Shown: piece by piece, positions 24,371 to 33,194 of the stretch | Layout of the letters: each line of letters begins with the position of its first letter | Position numbering within the stretch: position 1 is the first letter of the stretch | DNA from: a bacterium | Lineage (GTDB): Bacteria; Actinomycetota; Acidimicrobiia; Acidimicrobiales; CATQHL01 | DNA: 37,475 nt | Direction of reading: 5' to 3' | Assembly: GCA_026708055.1 (NCBI GenBank) | Contig: JAPOVS010000073.1 | Span: forward strand, 1 to 37,475 | Position numbers and translations under genes: made by a program | Notes under the pieces: generated by a model | The model's database searches: none | Told to the model about the DNA's origin: nothing | The model's input: only the letters and a program-made list of their open reading frames with translations

Positions 24371-27300
24371 ATGCGGCGACTCATTCTCGTGATCCTCGGC
24401 GCGGTGCTGATTGCAGCGGCGTGCGCGGGTGGTGATTCCCCCGACGCCCCGGACGCGCCGCCCGCACCGGCGGCAGCCGTCGAACCGCCGCCGGAGCCTC
24501 CGCCCGAGTCCGCCCCCGAGCCTCCGCCCGAGTCCGCTCCCGAGCCTCCGCCCGAGCAGGCCCCCGCGCCCCCGCCTTCTCCCGAGCCGCCGGAACCGCA
24601 ACCCGTCGAGGAGGAGCCCGTCGCCGAGGCGCCCGTCGAGGAGCCGGTCGCGGAGGAACCCGTCGCGGAGGAACCCGTCGAGGCACCCGTCGCGGAGGAG
24701 CCGGTCGAGGAACCCGTCGAGGAGGCCCCGGCTGCTGAGGCCGCGCTGCTGCCGGTGGATCCGGACGTGCACATCGGCACGCTCGACAACGGCCTCACCT
24801 ATTACCTCCGGAACAACGAGGAGCCGGGCAGCAACCTGTCGCTGCGCCTGGCGGTGAACGCCGGGTCCGTGAACGAGCCCGCTCCGGACCTCGGCATCGC
24901 CCACTTCCTCGAGCACATGATGTTCAACGGCACCGAGGACTACCCCCGCAACGAGATCGTGGACGCGCTGCGCGATCTCGGGGTGGAGTTCGGCCCCGAC
25001 ATCAACGCCTACACCTCCTATGACGAGACGGTCTACGAACTCGACGTCGTCACCACCCAGGCCGGCGCTGTCGAGACCGCCTTCAACGTCCTGGCGCAGT
25101 GGGCCCATGCGGCCACGATCGCCGAGACCGACGTCATCGAGGAGCGCGGCGTCGTGCGGGACGAGCTGCGGCTGCGCTACGAGACCGGCTCGGGCATCAT
25201 CAACCGCATCTTCGATCAGGCCTACGTGGAGGACACCCCCTACGAGGGCCACCACCCGATCGGCACCGCCGAGGTCATCGAGTCCATGACCCCCGGGATG
25301 CTGCGGGACTTCTACGAGGCGTGGTACGTGCCGTCGAACATGGCCCTCGTCGCCGTCGGCGACCTGCCCGTCGAGGAGCTCGAAGAGCTCGTCGAGGAGT
25401 ACTTCGGCCCCATCCCGGCCGGCGAGGCGCCACCGGCGCCCGACAAGCACTCGCCGATCAGCCCCGAACCGGTCTATCTCATCGCCACCTCGCCGAGCTG
25501 GGCCTACTCCTACATGTCGCTGGACCTGAAGATCCCCGCCTGGGACGGCGCCACGGTGGACGGGGAGCGTACGTGGCTCATGGAGACGCTCATCTCCCGC
25601 GTGCTGGACGCCCGCCTGAAGGACGCCTACGAGCAGGGCTTCCTCTCGCAACTCGACCCGGCCAAGTGGGAACCGTTCAACTACACCGACGGCATCCGCT
25701 TCTACGGCACGAACCTGCGCGCCGACGATCTGGCGACCGCCCTCGGCGACTACTGGTCGATGGTGCTGAGCCTGGAGGCCGCCGGCTTCAGCGACGAGGA
25801 CCTCCAGCAGGCCGCGGACGTGGTGCGGACCGACCTGCAGTTCGAGCTCGACAGCGTCGGGACGGTGCAGGACCACGAGTGGGCCGACCTTTACGTGTCG
25901 CACTTCCTTGCGGGTGATGACATCGGGACCGTGGCCGACCGGGTGGAGCGGGTCGACGCGCTGCTCGACGAGATCCGGCCCGAGGATGTCAGCGAGCACT
26001 TCCGGTCGATCATGAGCGCGGCGGCCCCGATCGTGATCGCCGCGGGGTCCGACCCCTCCGAGGTGCCCACCGTCGAGGAGATTCGTGCCGCCGTCGAGAG
26101 TGCCGCTCCGGGTCCCGTGCCCGAGCGGACCGCGCAGGTCAGCACACTGATGCAGGCCCCGGAGCCCGTCGAGGCGGTCTCCGAGGGCCCGGTGGAAGCC
26201 ATCGAGGACGCCTACGAATGGGCCTTCGCCAACGGCGCCACCGTGGTGTTCGTGCCATCGGACATCTCCGAGGCGCAGGTGGACGTGCGGGCCGTCTCCC
26301 GGGGCGGCTGGTCGGCCATGGAGCCCGGGGAGCGGGTCCTGACCGGCAGGCTGGCCGTCCGGGCGGTCCGCAACAGCGGCGTCGGCGGCCTGGGCCCGTC
26401 GCAGGTGCAGCGCCTGCTCGAGGAACGGAACGCCGGTGTGTCGCCGTTCATCGACGAGACGGAGGAGGGCTTCAGCGGCTCGGCCGCGGCCGACGGGATC
26501 GAGGCGATGTTCCAGATGCTGCACCTGCTGGTGACCGCTCCGCAGGTCGACGACCAGGCCTTCGCCGAGGCGCTCCAGGTCGGCGACATCCTCATCTCGC
26601 TGGCGGAGTCCGATCCCGACTGGATGACCTGGATCGCCTCCATCAAGGCCCGCCATCCCGACGCCTTCGAGTGGTTCGACCCGATCGCCTCGGCGGAGGC
26701 GCTCGCCGCCCTCACGCCCGAGTCGCTGCTGGACCGCTACCTGCGGCGCCTCGGCGACGTGGACGACCTGCTCGTGGCCGTGGTGGGGGACATCGACCGC
26801 GACACCGTGGCGGTCATGGCGCGCCAGTACATCGGCACGCTTCCCGCCGGTGAGGCCGACACGTTCGTCAACCGCCGCTCGGCCGAGCCGGCCGGGGTGG
26901 TGCGGCGCGAGGTGGTGCTGCCGCCGGACACCCAGAGCACCGGCGTGGACATCTACTTCGAGGCACCGAGCGATGAGGTGAACGTGGCGCTGGACGTGGC
27001 GGCGGCCGCCTTGGCGACGATCCTCGACGCCCGGCTGGTGGCCCAGGTCCGCGAGGACATCGGCGCCACCTACAGCGCCGGGACGCGGGTGTCGCCCGTC
27101 CTCACGCCCGAGCCCGGCGTCAGCGGGCTGATCGTTGCCTCCGGTGACCCGCAGTACATCGAGCAGATCCAGGTCACCATCGTCGAGATCCTGGCCGACC
27201 TGGTAGCCAACGGGCCGACCTCCGACGAGTGGGCGGAGGCGCTGGCGGTCCTGAACGCCGAGTACACCCACGAGGGCAACTCGGACTACCTCAACGCCGT

Positions 27301-27454
27301 GCTCCGGCGGGCCTACGCCCCCGACACCGAACTGCCCACGACGAAGCGGCTGTTCGAGGAGGTCGCCAATCTGGAGATCGGCGACGTGCAGGCCCTGGCG
27401 GCCGCCCTCTTCGACCTCGACCAGCGCATCGACATCATCACCGTGCTGGGCTAG
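24371..27454 (+). CDS. M16-family zinc metalloprotease lipoprotein (two-domain, pitrilysin-like)
   Basis: 1027 residues from ATG 24371, chosen because GGAAGG lies 6 nt upstream and a lipoprotein signal follows (RRLILVILGAVLIAAACAGG). A linker of PPPESAPE and PVAEEPVEE repeats runs to about residue 130. The first M16 unit has the inverted zinc motif HFLEH (178-182) within GIAHFLEHMMFNGTEDYPRN, then the downstream glutamate region (ETDVIEERGVVRDELRLRYE). A second inactive-type M16 unit follows from about 620 (WAFANGATVVFVPSDISEAQ, DIGATYSAGTRVSPVLTPEP). Enzymes of this layout degrade peptides outside or at the membrane. The family is usually about 900-950 residues; the extra length is the linker. 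Confidence 0.92.
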   Translation: MRRLILVILGAVLIAAACAGGDSPDAPDAPPAPAAAVEPPPEPPPESAPEPPPESAPEPPPEQAPAPPPSPEPPEPQPVEEEPVAEAPVEEPVAEEPVAEEPVEAPVAEEPVEEPVEEAPAAEAALLPVDPDVHIGTLDNGLTYYLRNNEEPGSNLSLRLAVNAGSVNEPAPDLGIAHFLEHMMFNGTEDYPRNEIVDALRDLGVEFGPDINAYTSYDETVYELDVVTTQAGAVETAFNVLAQWAHAATIAETDVIEERGVVRDELRLRYETGSGIINRIFDQAYVEDTPYEGHHPIGTAEVIESMTPGMLRDFYEAWYVPSNMALVAVGDLPVEELEELVEEYFGPIPAGEAPPAPDKHSPISPEPVYLIATSPSWAYSYMSLDLKIPAWDGATVDGERTWLMETLISRVLDARLKDAYEQGFLSQLDPAKWEPFNYTDGIRFYGTNLRADDLATALGDYWSMVLSLEAAGFSDEDLQQAADVVRTDLQFELDSVGTVQDHEWADLYVSHFLAGDDIGTVADRVERVDALLDEIRPEDVSEHFRSIMSAAAPIVIAAGSDPSEVPTVEEIRAAVESAAPGPVPERTAQVSTLMQAPEPVEAVSEGPVEAIEDAYEWAFANGATVVFVPSDISEAQVDVRAVSRGGWSAMEPGERVLTGRLAVRAVRNSGVGGLGPSQVQRLLEERNAGVSPFIDETEEGFSGSAAADGIEAMFQMLHLLVTAPQVDDQAFAEALQVGDILISLAESDPDWMTWIASIKARHPDAFEWFDPIASAEALAALTPESLLDRYLRRLGDVDDLLVAVVGDIDRDTVAVMARQYIGTLPAGEADTFVNRRSAEPAGVVRREVVLPPDTQSTGVDIYFEAPSDEVNVALDVAAAALATILDARLVAQVREDIGATYSAGTRVSPVLTPEPGVSGLIVASGDPQYIEQIQVTIVEILADLVANGPTSDEWAEALAVLNAEYTHEGNSDYLNAVLRRAYAPDTELPTTKRLFEEVANLEIGDVQALAAALFDLDQRIDIITVLG

Positions 27455-27483
27455 GAGTCTCGGCAGGTCTCGCCGCTCGCGTC

Positions 27484-28056
27484 TCAGCCGTCGAGGCGGT
27501 CGGCATCCGGGTCAGGACCTTCGTCGGCGCTCGCCCACGTAGCAGCGCAGAGTTGGCCCAGCCACTCACGTTGCCGGTGACCGAGTGGTTCGCCCGGAAA
27601 TACGCTCTCCACGAGCGCCTCCACCTGTTCGACGCGGCGCAGGTCCAGGTTGCGTAGGAGGCGCCGTGTGTCGTCCACGTCCGCGATTCGAGCGGCTCTG
27701 ACCTTCATGGCCAGCATGTGCTCGCGTGACGCAACGACAACTTTCAAAGCAGGATGATCGAGAACGACCCGGCCGCGCGCATCGGGGACGGTCGGCATGT
27801 AGGCCGTGGCCTGCTCGTTGAGCCATGTGCTCGGCCAGTGTCGCTCACGTGCAATCTCTCGTACAGCGTTGATGATGGCGCTGTGGCCCTCCAGGATGGC
27901 GGCATCGATGTCGCGCGTGTGCTTGTCGGTGTCGTGTGCCATCGCCATGGCGGCGCCCCCGGCGATGTAGAGGCGCCCGTGAACACCTCGCCTTGAGAGC
28001 TTCTCTGCGAGTTCCAGTAGAGCGCCGCGAATCTCGCGACCACCGAGCGGTTCCAT
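27484..28056 (-). CDS. Nucleotidyltransferase-type toxin-like protein (DUF6036/AbiEii-like)
   Basis: 190 residues from ATG 28056. The fold start LYIAGGAAMAMAHDTDKHTR has Gly-Gly-Ala at 33-35 and the metal-binding pair RDIDAAI (Asp49, Asp51), the usual minimal nucleotidyltransferase signature. The C-terminal part (LAMKVRAARIADVDDTRRLL) has the K-x-x-A-R...D-DD-L pattern of DUF6036/AbiEii-like proteins. Such proteins often act as toxins that transfer nucleotides to RNA and pair with an upstream antitoxin. Its ATG overlaps the stop of the upstream gene (TGATG), so the two are coupled. Whether it is an active toxin is inference. Confidence 0.75.
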   Translation of the reverse strand: MEPLGGREIRGALLELAEKLSRRGVHGRLYIAGGAAMAMAHDTDKHTRDIDAAILEGHSAIINAVREIARERHWPSTWLNEQATAYMPTVPDARGRVVLDHPALKVVVASREHMLAMKVRAARIADVDDTRRLLRNLDLRRVEQVEALVESVFPGEPLGHRQREWLGQLCAATWASADEGPDPDADRLDG

Positions 28057-28448
28057 CACACGACCTGCAGTTCCCGCTCGGGCAGCCAGATCCCGTGCAC
28101 CTCGAAGGCAGCGGGAGCCGTAAGCACCGCCCAGAACCGGTCGGAGGGGAACTGCTCGCCCGGATGCCAGAAGTCCCGCAGGTAGCGGCACGGGTCGAAC
28201 GCCCAGTCCGGCGCGGGGATTCCGGCGTGATAGCAGACGTGCTCGGTGTAAGCGGCCAGGAAGGCGTCCCATCGCGTATCGAAACGCTCAGGCTCGGTGG
28301 CGACGAGCACGCGACGCTCCTCGGTGTCGGCGTGCTGCCACACGAGACCGAAATCATGGAGCACGATCCGCAACCGGAGGTTGTCGCCGGCTCGGCGCAG
28401 CGCCGGAACATACCGGTCCAGCGTGTTGGCGGTAATCGTCACGTCCAC
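28056..28448 (-). CDS. Partner of the nucleotidyltransferase gene, putative antitoxin lacking an HTH domain
   Basis: 130 residues from GTG 28448. The C-terminal half (FDTRWDAFLAAYTEHVCYHA, PAPDWAFDPCRYLRDFWHPG, AAFEVHGIWLPERELQVV) resembles the C-terminal domain of XRE-type regulators encoded directly before DUF6036-type nucleotidyltransferases. Those usually have an N-terminal helix-turn-helix; here only about 50 residues precede (MDVTITANTLDRYVPALRRA), too short for a clear HTH. It begins 1 nt after the stop of the helicase remnant and overlaps the next start by 1 nt. It may act by direct binding, or be an N-terminally truncated antitoxin. Confidence 0.6.
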   Translation of the reverse strand: MDVTITANTLDRYVPALRRAGDNLRLRIVLHDFGLVWQHADTEERRVLVATEPERFDTRWDAFLAAYTEHVCYHAGIPAPDWAFDPCRYLRDFWHPGEQFPSDRFWAVLTAPAAFEVHGIWLPERELQVV

Positions 28449-28449
28449 G

Positions 28450-29157
28450 TCACCATAACCCGACGAGATGAACTGTATCGCCGCGGCGCTCGATGCGCCG
28501 GATGGCGATCAGCCGACCGATCGCCTCGTCGAAGGCGTCCCTGGTGTTGGTTCCGACGCGTGCCCAGCCGAACAGGCGCGCCCATTCTCTGCGCAGGTCG
28601 TCGCATTGGAAGGCACCGCTCGCGTCGCGTAGGAGTTCGAGGATCGCCAACCTCAACTCGCCGGGCGGTACGTGGTGAACGTCGCGCCTCGGCGAGGACG
28701 GGCAGCGGGGCACCCGCACGACCGATATCGCCTCGCCGGGCAGATGAAGGAAGCCGTCGGTCTCCGCGATACCGCCTGCGTTGATCGATCTGTTGACCGA
28801 GCGCGAGAACGCCTGGCGAACCTGCTCGTTGCCGCGACCGTAACCCCATGTGCCCTAGATGTGGAGTATGGGGAGGTTGTCCCTGTATCGGTCCGGTTGC
28901 GTGGACACACGAAGCTGATCATCCTGCGGTGGCTCGGGCTCGGGTGGCGACTCGACCTCGAATAGTGACTCCGGCTCGTCCGCGGGCGGTTCTGGCAGAT
29001 AGAAGCGCCAGCCAGCGTCAAGACGCGATTCGACAAGGTCGGGCTCCTGGGCGAACTCCAAGGAGCGGCTCCGAGTTTGCCGGAAGCAGAGGAGGCAGTT
29101 GCGGCCGGTGAGGTCGATGAGTTCATCGGCCCAGTCGTCGATCTGCTCGTAAATCAC
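28450..29157 (-). pseudogene. Deleted remnant of a large DUF4011/DUF3320-type helicase gene
   Basis: The N-terminal part (29157-28858) reads IDDWADELIDLTGRNCLLCF...SRSLEFAQEPDL...GWRFYLP, which resembles the DUF4011 start of very large AAA helicase-nuclease proteins. It ends at an in-frame TAG (28857-28855). The same frame then continues GTWGYGRGNEQVRQAFSRSV...AGGIAETDGFLHLPGEA and REWARLFGWARVGTNTRDAF...RRIERRGDTVHLVG, resembling the winged-helix C-terminus (DUF3320) of the same family. The entire helicase and nuclease middle, expected to be well over 1000 residues, is missing. So a large in-frame deletion joined the two ends. It lies 22 bp after citrate synthase and directly before the toxin-like pair. 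Confidence 0.6.
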
Positions 29158-29179
29158 CGTCGATCGGACGAACTAGGCC

Positions 29180-30451
29180 TCAGTCGCGCTCGGCCAGCGG
29201 GACGTAGTCGCGCTCGGGGTGCCCCACGTAGAGCTGGCGGGGACGGGAGATGCGGGAGCTCTTGTCCAGCATCTCGCTCCAGTGGGCCAGCCAACCGGCG
29301 GTGCGGGGGATGGCGAACAGCACCGTGAACATGTTGGTGGGGAACTTCAGGGCCTCGTAGATCAGCCCCGAGTAGAAGTCCACGTTGGGATACAGGCGCC
29401 GGCTGATGAAGTACTCGTCGGCCAGCGCCACCTCCTCCAGCTTGAGGGCGATGTCCAGCAGCGGGCTGCGGCCCGCCAGCTGGAACACCTCGTCGGCGGC
29501 CTCCTTGATGATGCGCGCCCGCGGGTCGTAGTTCTTGTAGACGCGGTGGCCGAAGCCCATCAGCCGGTGCTTGCCGGCCTTCACCTCGGCGATGAACGGA
29601 TCCACGTTCTCGTAGCTCCCGATCTCGCGCAGCATCGCCAGCACGGCCTCGTTGGCGCCGCCGTGGCGGGGCCCGTAGAGGGCCGCGCAGGCGGCGGCCA
29701 CCACCGAGTAGGGGTCGGCGTGCGCGCTGCCGACGACCCGGGCGGTCGTGGTGGAGCAGTTCTGGCTGTGGTCGGCGTGCAGGATGAAGAGGATCTCCAG
29801 GGCTCGGCGGACCGCCGGGTGGCAGTGGTAGCGGGGCTCGGCCACGCGGAACATCATCGACAGGAAGTTGGAGGTGAAGTCCAGGTCGTTGTCCGGATAG
29901 ACGAACGGCATGCCGATGGAGAAGCGGTGCGCGGCGGCGGCCATGGTCGGAACCTTGGCGATGAGGCGCACGATCTGGCGCATCCGCACCTCGGGATCCT
30001 CGATGTCCTTGGCCTCGGGGTAGTAGGTCGAGAGCGCGGCGAGCGACGAGACGAGAACTCCCATCGGGTGGGCGTCGTAGCGGAACGATTCCATGAAGCG
30101 CTTGCGGAAGTTCTCGTGGATGTAGGTGTGGTGGGTTATCTCGTCCCGCCAGTCGTCGAACTGCTCCGGCGTGGGCAGTTCGCCGAAGAGGAGCAGGTAG
30201 GCCACCTCGAGGTATGTCGATCGACGCGCCAGCTGCTCGATCGGGTAGCCCCGGTAGCGCAGGATTCCCTCGGCCCCCACGATCTGGGTGATCGAACTCT
30301 CGCCGATGGCGGTGTGGCTGAACGCATCGTCGGAGAACCAGATGTTGCCGAGGAGCTTGGCCCAACCGCCGGAGTCCACACCGCCGTTGAGGATGGGGAT
30401 CTCGACCGATTCGCCGGTGCGGTTGTCAGTGATGGTGATGGACTCTGTCAA
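29180..30451 (-). CDS. gltA: Citrate synthase (type II, GltA)
   Basis: 423 residues from TTG 30451; TTG 30487 would add 12. It condenses oxaloacetate with acetyl-CoA at the entry of the TCA cycle. Active-site features are present: GPRHGGANEAVL (first His), MGFGHRVYKNYDPRARI (second His and Arg), FYSGLIYEALKFPTNMFTVL (region of the catalytic Asp, VDFYSG) and RTAGWLAHW (Arg). The N-terminal beta strands (TESITITDNRTGESVEIPIL) and the length are those of the hexameric type II enzyme. On the minus strand TATCAT (30479-30474) could be a -10 box giving a leader of about 16 nt with GGAAAGG. Confidence 0.95.
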   Translation of the reverse strand: MTESITITDNRTGESVEIPILNGGVDSGGWAKLLGNIWFSDDAFSHTAIGESSITQIVGAEGILRYRGYPIEQLARRSTYLEVAYLLLFGELPTPEQFDDWRDEITHHTYIHENFRKRFMESFRYDAHPMGVLVSSLAALSTYYPEAKDIEDPEVRMRQIVRLIAKVPTMAAAAHRFSIGMPFVYPDNDLDFTSNFLSMMFRVAEPRYHCHPAVRRALEILFILHADHSQNCSTTTARVVGSAHADPYSVVAAACAALYGPRHGGANEAVLAMLREIGSYENVDPFIAEVKAGKHRLMGFGHRVYKNYDPRARIIKEAADEVFQLAGRSPLLDIALKLEEVALADEYFISRRLYPNVDFYSGLIYEALKFPTNMFTVLFAIPRTAGWLAHWSEMLDKSSRISRPRQLYVGHPERDYVPLAERD

Positions 30452-30520
30452 GACTCGCCCGCCTTTCCGGCGAGATGATACCGACAAACCCCCGGTCCGG
30501 TAAAGCCGCTGGCAGGCGGG

Positions 30521-31870
30521 CTACAGCGGCGTGTTGCCGTGGCGGTTGCCGGGAATCTCCTCCCGCTTGGAGGACAGCAGGGCCAGTGCCTCAGCCACCT
30601 CCCTGCGGGTGTCGGCGGGATCGATGACCGCGTCCACCGAGCCCCGCTCGGCGGCGCGGTAGGGGTTCAGCAGCCGCTCGGCGTACTCGTCCTCCAGCGC
30701 GGCCCGCTCGGAGGGGTCCGCCTCGCGGTGCAGGATCTCGGTGGCCCCCTTGGCCCCCATCACGGCGATCTCCGCGGACGGCCAGGCGAAGGCCATGTCG
30801 TTGCCCATGCAGCGGGAGTCCATCACGATGTAGGCCCCGCCGTAGGACTTGCGCAGCGTCACGCAGATCCTGGGGACCGTGGCGGCGGCGTAGGCGAACG
30901 CCAGCTGCGCACCGTGGCGGATCATCCCCCGCCACTCCAGGTCCTTGCCGGGCTGGAAGCCGGGGGTGTCCACGAAGGTCACGATGGGCAGGTTGAAGGC
31001 GTCGCAGAACGACACGAACCTCGCCCCCTTCTGGGAGGCGGCGATGTCGAGCGTGCCGGCCAGGTGCTGCGGCTGGTTGGCCACCATCCCAACGGGGTGA
31101 CCGTCCACGGCGGCCAGGGCGGTCACCAGGTTCGGCGCCCAGCCGGCTCGCAACTCGATAAGGGCGCCGTCGTCGGCCACCGCCTCCAGTACGGCCCGCA
31201 CGTCGTGTCCCCCCGTCGCCGAGGCCGGGAGGACATCGCACAGTTCCGGCGTGGCACGGTCCGCCGGATCGCCCGTGGGGAGGCGCTCGGAGATCTCGTC
31301 CACGTGCGGCGGCAGGAGCCGCAAGAGTTTCCCGACCGCGGCGGCGCCGGCGTCGCTGTCGGCCACGACCAGCGAGACCACGCCGCTGCGGGCCGCGTGC
31401 ACCGCCGAGCCCCCGAGATCCTCCGCAGCCACCGGGACGCCGGTGAACTGCTCCACCATGGCCGGCCCGCTCACGAAGGCGAAGCCGTCGTCGACCATGA
31501 CGACGAGGTCGGCTATCCCGAGCAGCAGCGCCGGACCCGAGAGCATGGGTCCGGTGACGCACAGCAGGATCGGCACCACCCCGGAGACCGACACCAGGGC
31601 GCGCGCCGCGATCCCCCAACCGTGCACCGACGTGATGCCGCCGGAGATGTCGGGTCCGGTCGCCGAGACGAAGCCGACGATCGGCAGCCTCTTCTCGAGC
31701 GCCGTCTCGACGGCCGCCTCGAGCAACTCGCCGACGTCCTGCGTTATCGCTCGGTTGGACTCGTCGGCGCCGAGTTGCACCACGACCGCGGGTCGGCCGC
31801 CGATGGTGTCGACCGCGGCCGAGACGTGCGAGCGGGCGCGGGCGCGGGCGCGCAGATCGACCGGTGGCAT
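30521..31870 (-). CDS. Acyl-CoA carboxylase carboxyltransferase (beta) subunit, divergent N-half
   Basis: 449 residues from ATG 31870; GTG 31903 is also in frame. The C-terminal crotonase half is canonical: DIAASQKGARFVSFCDAFNL, FVDTPGFQPGKDLEWRGMIR, LRKSYGGAYIVMDSRCMGND, FAWPSAEIAVMGAKGATEIL. It transfers carboxyl from biotin to an acyl-CoA (acetyl-, propionyl- or similar). The N-half is shortened and altered: the usual SGGARIQEG is ATGPDISGG, and the oxyanion-hole region GPCAGGAVYSPA is GPMLSGPALLLG. Family members usually have 510-540 residues. No biotin carboxylase or carrier gene is nearby. TAGCCT (31889-31884) lies 13 nt before the ATG. The exact substrate is unknown. Confidence 0.85.
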   Translation of the reverse strand: MPPVDLRARARARSHVSAAVDTIGGRPAVVVQLGADESNRAITQDVGELLEAAVETALEKRLPIVGFVSATGPDISGGITSVHGWGIAARALVSVSGVVPILLCVTGPMLSGPALLLGIADLVVMVDDGFAFVSGPAMVEQFTGVPVAAEDLGGSAVHAARSGVVSLVVADSDAGAAAVGKLLRLLPPHVDEISERLPTGDPADRATPELCDVLPASATGGHDVRAVLEAVADDGALIELRAGWAPNLVTALAAVDGHPVGMVANQPQHLAGTLDIAASQKGARFVSFCDAFNLPIVTFVDTPGFQPGKDLEWRGMIRHGAQLAFAYAAATVPRICVTLRKSYGGAYIVMDSRCMGNDMAFAWPSAEIAVMGAKGATEILHREADPSERAALEDEYAERLLNPYRAAERGSVDAVIDPADTRREVAEALALLSSKREEIPGNRHGNTPL

Positions 31871-32000
31871 AGGGCTCGCGCCGAGGCTACCGGACGCCGG
31901 CACCCCTCCCGGCGGTACATGCCCGGCGGGAAGCTCGCCGCGTACCTAGAGTGTGAGGCCGGCAACGGGACGAGCAGGGGCGGTAGGCGGAGCAGTGTCG

Positions 32001-33194
32001 GTGGATACTCGTATCAGCGACTGGGTGGTCCAGCGCGTCCTGCGGCGCGTCATGGGCCCACTCGTCCCGCTGGCGGCGACGATCACGGCCCTGCTCGTGG
32101 GCGCCGCGATGGTCTGGGGTTTCGGCGGCGATCCCGTGGAGGGCTACCGCGCCATGTTCACCGGCGCCTTCGGGGGTATCAGCGAGTTCGCCGACACCAC
32201 CGTGAAGGCGACGCCGCTGCTGCTCGTGGGGGTGGGGATCTGCATCGCCTTCCGAGCCTCGGTGATCAACATCGGTGGCGAGGGGCAGATCATCGCCGGG
32301 GCGCTGCTGTCCACCGTCGTGGTGCTGGCGCTGCCGGATCTGCATCGCGGGGCGCTCCTGCCGCTGGCGCTGATCGCCGGCGCGGTCGGCGGTGCCTGTA
32401 TGGGCTTCATCCCGGGCGTGCTGAAGGCATACGCCAATGTGAACGAGATCCTCTCCACGATCATGCTCAACATCGTGGCGGGGTACATGATGCAGTACCT
32501 GCTGCTGGGACCGATGATCGACAAGGCGGCCGTGGAGGCCGGCAACCACATCGCCCAGACGAAGCGGTTGTCGGAGAATGCGGATCTCCCGATCCTTCTC
32601 GGGGACACGCAGATGAACCTGGGCATCGTGATCGGGGTGGCGGTGGCCATCGCCGTGTTCTTCCTGCTGTGGCGTACGTCGCTCGGCTACGAGATCCGGG
32701 CCGTCGGCGGCAGCAAGGACGCCTCCCGCTACGCCGGCATGAAGGTGGAGCGCAGGATCGTGCAGGCGCTGACGCTCAGCGGGATGATGTCGGGGCTCGG
32801 CGGCGCGGTGCTGGTGTTCTCCTCAGTGGCCCACCGGCTCAGCGTCGAGAGCGGTCCGGCGGGGTTCACGCAGCTGGCCGGGTTCAACGGCATCGTGGCG
32901 GCCCTCTTCGGGGGGCTGCACCCGCTGTGGACCATTCCCGCCGCCATCCTCTTCGGCGGCCTGCTGGTGGGGGCGAACGCCCTGCAGCGGGCCGTGCAGG
33001 TGGCGACGCCGCTGGTCGTGGCGCTCAGCGGGCTCGTGGTGGTGTTCGTCGTCAGCAGTGACCGGGCGGTGCGCTGGGCGCGCCGCGTCGTGGAGCAGTT
33101 CGAGGGCGGCGAGGGTTCGGACACCGGTCGCAGCGACGGCGCCGTCGCCCCGCCTGCTCCTTCGCCGTCCGGCGGTCAGGCAGGGGACCCATGA
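32001..33194 (+). CDS. ABC transporter permease, BMP/nucleoside-type (YufP/NupP-like)
   Basis: 397 residues from GTG 32001, placed 8 nt after GGAG; the frame is open to GTG 31953 next to a TAGAGT -10-like box, so a leader of about 40 nt is likely. Membrane helices run throughout. Family motifs are FADTTVKATPLLLVGVGICI, ASVINIGGEGQIIAGAL (the INIGxEGQ signature), VNEILSTIMLNIVAGYMMQY and ATPLVVALSGLVVVFVV. It forms half of the channel of importers that take up nucleosides or related compounds using BMP/PnrA-type binding proteins. Its TGA overlaps the next permease by 4 bp (ATGA). Confidence 0.92.
   Translation: MDTRISDWVVQRVLRRVMGPLVPLAATITALLVGAAMVWGFGGDPVEGYRAMFTGAFGGISEFADTTVKATPLLLVGVGICIAFRASVINIGGEGQIIAGALLSTVVVLALPDLHRGALLPLALIAGAVGGACMGFIPGVLKAYANVNEILSTIMLNIVAGYMMQYLLLGPMIDKAAVEAGNHIAQTKRLSENADLPILLGDTQMNLGIVIGVAVAIAVFFLLWRTSLGYEIRAVGGSKDASRYAGMKVERRIVQALTLSGMMSGLGGAVLVFSSVAHRLSVESGPAGFTQLAGFNGIVAALFGGLHPLWTIPAAILFGGLLVGANALQRAVQVATPLVVALSGLVVVFVVSSDRAVRWARRVVEQFEGGEGSDTGRSDGAVAPPAPSPSGGQAGDP

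Noticed and set aside
24257-27271. Minus-strand open frame of 1004 codons opposite the M16 protease
   Set aside because: Mirror frame of a clear metalloprotease gene; it has no recognisable motif.
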